In this document: piece after piece, positions 59,215 through 64,000 of the stretch
Layout: every line of letters starts with the position of its first letter
Numbering within the stretch: position 1 is the stretch's first letter
NCBI GenBank assembly: GCA_946410085.1
Contig: CAMJZA010000008.1
Location: 1 to 64,000, forward strand
Source of the DNA: an uncultured Treponema sp.
GTDB lineage: Bacteria > Spirochaetota > Spirochaetia > Treponematales > Treponemataceae
Direction of reading: 5' to 3'
Length of the DNA: 64,000 nt
Translations under genes and position numbers: made by a program
The notes under the pieces: model-generated
The model's database searches: none
What the model was told of the DNA's origin: nothing
The model's input: only the letters and a program-made list of their open reading frames with translations

Positions 59215-61995
59215 TTACAGTGCTTCCGTAAGGGCGAGGATCAGGGCCTTGTAGTCCTCCATCAGGACGGGGGTCTTTGACTGGATTTCCGCCCGGGCTT
59301 CTTCGTAATGGGGATTCCCCGGCTGACTGTCCTGAATGATGTGCCCCTGCGCTTCAAGCCGTGCCGCCGCTTCCGAAAGTGTGTCCAGCCCGGCAAGGCG
59401 TGAGGAAGACTTGAGGGCATGGACCTTGACCGTATAGTTCTTCCAGTCCTCTTTCTTCATGCAGTACAGAATTGTATCCAGGGTATCCGGGCCGCTTTCG
59501 GCATACTGCTTGAGGACGTCCTTGCACACGTCGGGGCTGCCGCAGGCTTCGAGCGAGCGCGTGATGTCCAGTCCCGGAACAAGCGACAGGCGCTGCAGGA
59601 CCGGGTCGGTCAGCCGCGTGGACATCCGGGCGGACTCTGCCGCATCGTGCCCGGCTCCGGGACTCTGCGGGTCCGGGACTGCCTTAAGCTTTTCGGGCGG
59701 CAGGTAGTGGGCAATCATCTTTTCCAGCTTGACGCTGTTGACCGGTTTGGTCAGGTAATCGGTAAATCCTTCCTTTATATACATCTCCCGCGCACCGGAG
59801 ATCGCATTGGCGGTCAGGGCAACCGCAGGGACGCCCCTGCAGGGGTTCGGCTCCAGCTGCTCCAGGGCATGCAGGGTTTCTATGCCGTCCATCGTCGGCA
59901 TCATGTGGTCAATGAAGAGCATGTCGTAGTGCTTTGCGGAACAGAGCTTGAGGGCTTCCAGTCCGCTCGCAGCCGTATCTATCTGCACTTTCGTTTCCTT
60001 GAGCAGGCCCTTGAAGACCGTCAGGTTCATCGCGGTGTCGTCCACACAGAGGATCTGTGCGTCCGGGGCGGTGAAGCTTGCCCGGTAGTTTGAAGCTGCC
60101 TCCGCGCTCTTGCGGTAGATTTCCGCAAAGTCGCCGACGCCCTCGTCCGAGATGACCCGCTGAATGACCCTGAAGGAAAAGTCAGACCCCTTGCCGTAGG
60201 TGCTCTTGACCTCCAGGTAGGTGCCCATCATGGCAAGGAGGTTCTGCACGATGTTCATGCCGAGGCCCGTGCCTTCAATCGACCGGTTCCGCTTCTCTTC
60301 GATTCTCTGGAAGGCCGTGAAGAGCTTGGAGATGTCTTCCGTCTTTATGCCGATTCCCGTGTCCACGACCCGCGCCCTGAGCATGATGAAGCGGTCGCTG
60401 CCGGTCTTGTCTCCTCCCAGGGCGGCAAATCCTTCTCCCTGCAGGTCCGTCTCTGCCGGTTCCTCCCAGCCTATTTCGAGCGTGACGCTGCCTTCGCGCG
60501 TATACTTGACCGCATTGGTCAGGATGTTCAGGATGCACTGCTTGATGCGGATTTCATCTCCGTAGAGGATGCGGGGGGTGTCGGGGCTGACGATGACGTT
60601 GAGCTTGAGCCGCTTGTCCTCGGCGCGGGATGCAATCATGTTGACGAGGTCGTTTATCATGGAACCGAGGTCGTACTCGGCGTTAATCAGTTCCAGCTTG
60701 CCGGACTCTATCTTGGAGAAGTCGAGGATGTCGTTTATCAGGCTCAGGAGCGAACGGCCCGCACTCTTGATGTCCGCTGCATAGCGGATGATGTGGTCTT
60801 CGTCGCTCTCGCGCAGGATCATCTCGTCCAGACCCAGGACGGCGTTGATCGGGGTGCGGATTTCGTGGCTCATCGACGACAGGAATGACGTCTTTGCCTG
60901 GTTTGCCGCCTTTTCAACCCGAACCACCTCCCGCAGTTCCTGCTCCCGTTCAAGGCTTGCGATGTAGTCGGACAGCTGGGCGGCCGTCGACTTGAGTTCT
61001 TCGTACAGTTCCTGTATCTCGTCGCCCGTCTGGATGTTCAGCGAGGAAAGGTCCGCTGCGTCGCCCACGTTCCGGTCGCCCCTGATGGTACTGCGGGTAT
61101 AGCACTTGAGCCCGGTGGACATGAGGCGGATGGGAATCGCAATCTGCGTAACCGCAAAATGGCGCGTGATGAGGATGATCGGTACCGAGAAGTTCAGCAG
61201 GCTCAGGAGCATGGCGAAGTTCGTCTGGATGAGCGACTCCGTGATGAACATCTGCGAGAGGGGCGCACCTGCGGTGAGCCTGTCTGCGCTCTTGTTGAAC
61301 TGAATGTAGGCGAATACCATGGCGGCAAAGCACAGGAGTATGGCTTCTGCAACGATGAAGAGGGTGACCTTGTCCTTGATGCCGGGACTGAGTTTCCGCT
61401 TGCCCTGCATGCGGCAGATTTTGCCCGACAGGAACCTGCTGTTTCCGTAGAAGAGCGAGCGGAACTTCACGGGTGCATAATTGAAAAAGATGTAGCAGAC
61501 GACGACAACGACAGCGACGTAGTAGGTCGAAGTGAACTTCAGGTTGAGGTTATAGGTCAGGTCATTTTCCGTCCTCTCGCTCAGCCCGTAGGCAACGCCC
61601 ACGAGGGTGAATGCCATGTCAATCAATAGGGAGAAAAAGGGAATCGTCAGCAGGGTTTTCCAGCGGCTCCTGTACCAGCCCCACTTGATGGGAAGCACGG
61701 CGACGAGCGCACTTGTAAGGATGACGAAAAGGCCGAATGTTGCGTTGATGTCCCAGTTGACGAACGCCATGTGCATGAACAGGATGAGTTCCATGAGCGA
61801 GGCCGAAAGCGGGCCGCAGAGGGAAGACAGGAGCATCGTGATGACGATGGCCCAGCTCCGCTTGACGGTACTGAAGTCATCGAGATTGCCGATTCCCTGC
61901 AGCAGGGTGAATACGCCGATGAAAGCGAGGATGAAGCATATCACGTTTACCAGGAGCCGCCTGTTCCTGCTCCAGTCTAAAAGCTTGGTCTTCAT
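59215..61995 (-). CDS. polytopic hybrid histidine kinase with receiver and HPt domains
   Basis: 926 aa. About seven membrane helices lie in residues 13-290, then a short HAMP-like link with a coiled coil (TGDEIQELYEELKSTAAQLS). HisKA has SSMSHEIRTP (His about residue 377), HATPase_c has DTGIGI and GTGLGMNIV, the receiver has DHMMPTMDG (Asp about 696), and the C-terminal HPt has KVHALKSSSRL (His about 859). A full His-Asp-His relay is therefore possible. TATAAT (62010-62005) lies nine bases before the ATG with no ribosome binding site. The next gene is a close paralogue in tandem. Confidence 0.93.
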   Translation of the reverse strand: MKTKLLDWSRNRRLLVNVICFILAFIGVFTLLQGIGNLDDFSTVKRSWAIVITMLLSSLCGPLSASLMELILFMHMAFVNWDINATFGLFVILTSALVAVLPIKWGWYRSRWKTLLTIPFFSLLIDMAFTLVGVAYGLSERTENDLTYNLNLKFTSTYYVAVVVVVCYIFFNYAPVKFRSLFYGNSRFLSGKICRMQGKRKLSPGIKDKVTLFIVAEAILLCFAAMVFAYIQFNKSADRLTAGAPLSQMFITESLIQTNFAMLLSLLNFSVPIILITRHFAVTQIAIPIRLMSTGLKCYTRSTIRGDRNVGDAADLSSLNIQTGDEIQELYEELKSTAAQLSDYIASLEREQELREVVRVEKAANQAKTSFLSSMSHEIRTPINAVLGLDEMILRESDEDHIIRYAADIKSAGRSLLSLINDILDFSKIESGKLELINAEYDLGSMINDLVNMIASRAEDKRLKLNVIVSPDTPRILYGDEIRIKQCILNILTNAVKYTREGSVTLEIGWEEPAETDLQGEGFAALGGDKTGSDRFIMLRARVVDTGIGIKTEDISKLFTAFQRIEEKRNRSIEGTGLGMNIVQNLLAMMGTYLEVKSTYGKGSDFSFRVIQRVISDEGVGDFAEIYRKSAEAASNYRASFTAPDAQILCVDDTAMNLTVFKGLLKETKVQIDTAASGLEALKLCSAKHYDMLFIDHMMPTMDGIETLHALEQLEPNPCRGVPAVALTANAISGAREMYIKEGFTDYLTKPVNSVKLEKMIAHYLPPEKLKAVPDPQSPGAGHDAAESARMSTRLTDPVLQRLSLVPGLDITRSLEACGSPDVCKDVLKQYAESGPDTLDTILYCMKKEDWKNYTVKVHALKSSSRLAGLDTLSEAAARLEAQGHIIQDSQPGNPHYEEARAEIQSKTPVLMEDYKALILALTEAL

Positions 61996-62029
61996 ATAGA
62001 AGCAATTATACCATAATATATGAAAAAAA

Positions 62030-64000
62030 TTATAGTGCCTCTGTCAGCGCGAGGATCAGGGCCTGGCAGGCATCCAGCAGGCCGGGCGTCCCGGTCTGGA
62101 TTTCCGCCAGTGCTTCACCGTAGCGGGGGCTGCCCGGCTGGCTGTCCAGGAGCTTGTTCCCGCTCTTTTCGAGCCGGGCCGCCGCTTCCGAAAGCGTGTC
62201 CAGTCCGGCAAGGCGGGAGGAAGACTTGAGTGCGTGGACCTTGACCGTATAGTTCTTCCAGTCCTCCTTCTTCATGCAGTGCGCTATCGTGTCCAGCGTG
62301 TCCGGCCCGCTCTCGGCGTACTGCCTGAGGACGTCCTTGCACACGTCGGGGCTGCCGCAGGCTTCGAGCGAGCGCATGATGTCCAGCCCCGGCACGTGCG
62401 ACAGGCGCTGCAGGACCGGATCGGTCAGCCGGGCTGCTTCCGCAGCCTGCCGGGGCTGCCCTGCCGCCTTTGCTGCCGGTGCCCGGTTGACTTTTTCCGG
62501 CGGCAGGTAGCGGGCAATCATCTTTTCCAGCTTGCCGCTGTTCACCGGCTTGGTCAGGTAGTCGCTGAAACCTTCCCGTATATACTGCTCCCGTGCGCCG
62601 GAAATTGCATTTGCCGTCAGTGCGATGACCGGTACGCCCCGGCTGCGGTTTGCTTCCTGCTGTTCCAGCGCGTGCAGGGTTTCTATGCCGTCCATCACCG
62701 GCATCATGTGATCGATGAAGAGCATGTCGTAGTGCTTTCCGGCACAGAGCCTGAGGGCTTCCGCGCCGCTTGCGGCCGTGTCTATCTGCACCTGCGTTTC
62801 CTTTAAGAGTCCCCGGAAGACCGTGAGGTTCATCTCGGTGTCGTCCACGCAGAGAATCTGCGCATCCGGGGCGGTGAAGCTTGCCCGGTAGCCTGCTGCT
62901 CCTGCCTCGTTTGCTTCGTTTGCGCGGTAGAGTTCCGCAAAGTCACCGATCCCTTCATCGGAAACGACCCGCTGGATGACCCTGAACGCAAAAACGGACC
63001 CCTTGCCGTAGACGCTCTGCACGTCCAGCTGCGTTCCCATCATGGCAAGGAGGTTCTGCACGATGTTCATGCCGAGTCCCGTTCCTTCAATGGTCCGGTT
63101 GCGCTTTTCTTCGATTCGCTGGAAGGCCGTGAAAAGCTTGGGCAGGTCTGCTTCCTTTATGCCGATTCCCGTATCGCTGACCCGGACGGTAAGCATGATG
63201 AAGCGGTCGCTTGCCGACTGAGCCCCTCCCAGTGCGGTAAAGCCGTCGCCGTGCAGGTCTGCGGCGGACGCTTCCTCCCAGCCTATTTCGAGCGTGACGC
63301 TGCCTTCGCGCGTGTACTTGACCGCATTGGTCAGGAGGTTCAGGACGCACTGCTTGAAGCGTACTTCATCGCCGTAGAGGACGCGGGGGGTGGAAGGAGT
63401 GACCTTGACGGAAAAAGCCAGACCCTTTTCTTCGGCACGGGATCTGATCATGTTGACGAGGTCGTTTATGGCGGCCCCCAGGTCGTAGCCGGTGTTTATG
63501 AGTTCCAGCTTGCCCGACTCAATCTTTGAAAAGTCGAGGATGTCGTTTATCAGGCTCAGGAGCGAACGGCCCGCACTCTTGATGTCCGCCGCATAGCGGA
63601 TGATGTGGTCTTCGTCGCTCTCGCGCAGGATCATCTCGTCCAGGCCGAGCACGGCGTTGATCGGGGTGCGGATTTCGTGGCTCATCGACGACAGGAATGC
63701 TGTCTTTGCCTGATTTGCCGCCACTTCCGTCTGAATCGCTTCCTGCAGCTGCTTTTCCCGTTCCTGGCTGGCGATATAGGCTTCCATCTGGGCGGTCGCA
63801 AAGGTCAGCTCGCCGTACAGGTCCTCTATTTCGTCCCCGGTCTTTATGTCCAGCGTGTCTATGTCCACGCTTTTCCCCGGCCGGCTGCCGTTTTCCCGCT
63901 TTCCGGTCAGGCCTCTGCTGAAGCTGTTCATGCCTTCCGCCATCAGGCGGATGGGGGTGGCGATGCGGTTGATGGCGAAGGTATTGGCAAAGAGGATGAG
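62030..64000 (-). CDS. hybrid histidine kinase with receiver and HPt domains, 5' end outside window
   Basis: At least 656 aa; the frame is open to the window edge, where it reads LILFANTFAINRIATPIRLM, the end of a membrane region. HisKA (SSMSHEIRTP), HATPase_c (DTGIGI, GTGLGMNIV), receiver (DHMMPVMDG) and HPt (KVHALKSSSRL) have the same order as in the gene at 59215-61995, with long nearly identical stretches. It is the upstream member of a tandem pair; the stop is 35 bases before the next start, so both may share a transcript. The upstream sensor part is probably different. Confidence 0.92.
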   Translation of the reverse strand, partial: LILFANTFAINRIATPIRLMAEGMNSFSRGLTGKRENGSRPGKSVDIDTLDIKTGDEIEDLYGELTFATAQMEAYIASQEREKQLQEAIQTEVAANQAKTAFLSSMSHEIRTPINAVLGLDEMILRESDEDHIIRYAADIKSAGRSLLSLINDILDFSKIESGKLELINTGYDLGAAINDLVNMIRSRAEEKGLAFSVKVTPSTPRVLYGDEVRFKQCVLNLLTNAVKYTREGSVTLEIGWEEASAADLHGDGFTALGGAQSASDRFIMLTVRVSDTGIGIKEADLPKLFTAFQRIEEKRNRTIEGTGLGMNIVQNLLAMMGTQLDVQSVYGKGSVFAFRVIQRVVSDEGIGDFAELYRANEANEAGAAGYRASFTAPDAQILCVDDTEMNLTVFRGLLKETQVQIDTAASGAEALRLCAGKHYDMLFIDHMMPVMDGIETLHALEQQEANRSRGVPVIALTANAISGAREQYIREGFSDYLTKPVNSGKLEKMIARYLPPEKVNRAPAAKAAGQPRQAAEAARLTDPVLQRLSHVPGLDIMRSLEACGSPDVCKDVLRQYAESGPDTLDTIAHCMKKEDWKNYTVKVHALKSSSRLAGLDTLSEAAARLEKSGNKLLDSQPGSPRYGEALAEIQTGTPGLLDACQALILALTEAL

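Overview
The window looks like chromosomal DNA of a spirochaete, most likely a Treponema-type organism. Support comes from a pntC-like cytidylyltransferase/aminotransferase fusion, a HU-like/DUF4469 protein, an S21 gene with a TTG start, many Sec-exported TPR/ankyrin/WD40 proteins and a CDP-glycerol-type envelope polymer cluster. This assignment rests on protein resemblance and gene content only; no search was run. Most of the window is visibly GC-rich, but about 19.2-35.2 kb and the middle of the gene at 54.2-55.8 kb are clearly AT-richer. || Layout. 1-13.4 kb is ordinary backbone: a partial tRNA-Leu(GAG), a siroheme synthase N-domain protein, a hybrid histidine kinase, rsmE, rpsU, exported TPR and vWA proteins, a two-gene unit ending in an XRE-cupin regulator, a lipoprotein, a ZIP metal transporter and an esterase-fold protein lacking its serine. 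13.4-17.7 kb is one operon read leftwards: TPR-FHA, TPR with half a CHAT protease domain, RtcB RNA ligase and an unknown protein. 17.7-20.4 kb is a junction zone with AAA-ATPase_like (DUF1703) gene remnants in opposite orientations, a 22-bp x 9 tandem repeat, a HU-like/DUF4469 protein and a YbjN-like protein. || 20.4-35.2 kb is an AT-rich island of almost only exported or membrane proteins. Two related operons each carry a paralogous 321-aa membrane protein resembling MotA/ExbB channels, directly followed by exported proteins ending in a CxxCxGxG zinc-finger tail, mostly ankyrin-repeat proteins. One operon ends in an exported WD40-caspase. The other also holds a YbjN protein, a TPR membrane protein, a very small hydrophobic peptide and a repeat-rich exported protein. 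This is the best candidate in the window for an undescribed system. || 35.4-38.3 kb is an eda-kdgK-paaK operon. 38.4-45.1 kb is an envelope polymer operon: YidC-sulfatase fusion, CDP-glycerol transferase, nucleotidyltransferase-aminotransferase fusion and glycosyltransferase. It is divergent from a heptose-kinase-like gene and recG. 48.5-52.6 kb holds purD, an AAA ATPase-nuclease, a broken DUF4143 ATPase and an XRE regulator. 52.7-55.8 kb is an MBOAT/SGNH O-acylation pair. 55.9-59.1 kb has DUF4160/DUF2442, an OppF-type ATPase, DUF3899 and pyrB. 59.2-64 kb has two tandem paralogous hybrid kinases, the second cut by the window edge. || Across the window, seven unrelated genes have a sigma70-like -10 hexamer exactly six bases before the start codon and little or no ribosome binding site, which suggests leaderless mRNAs.
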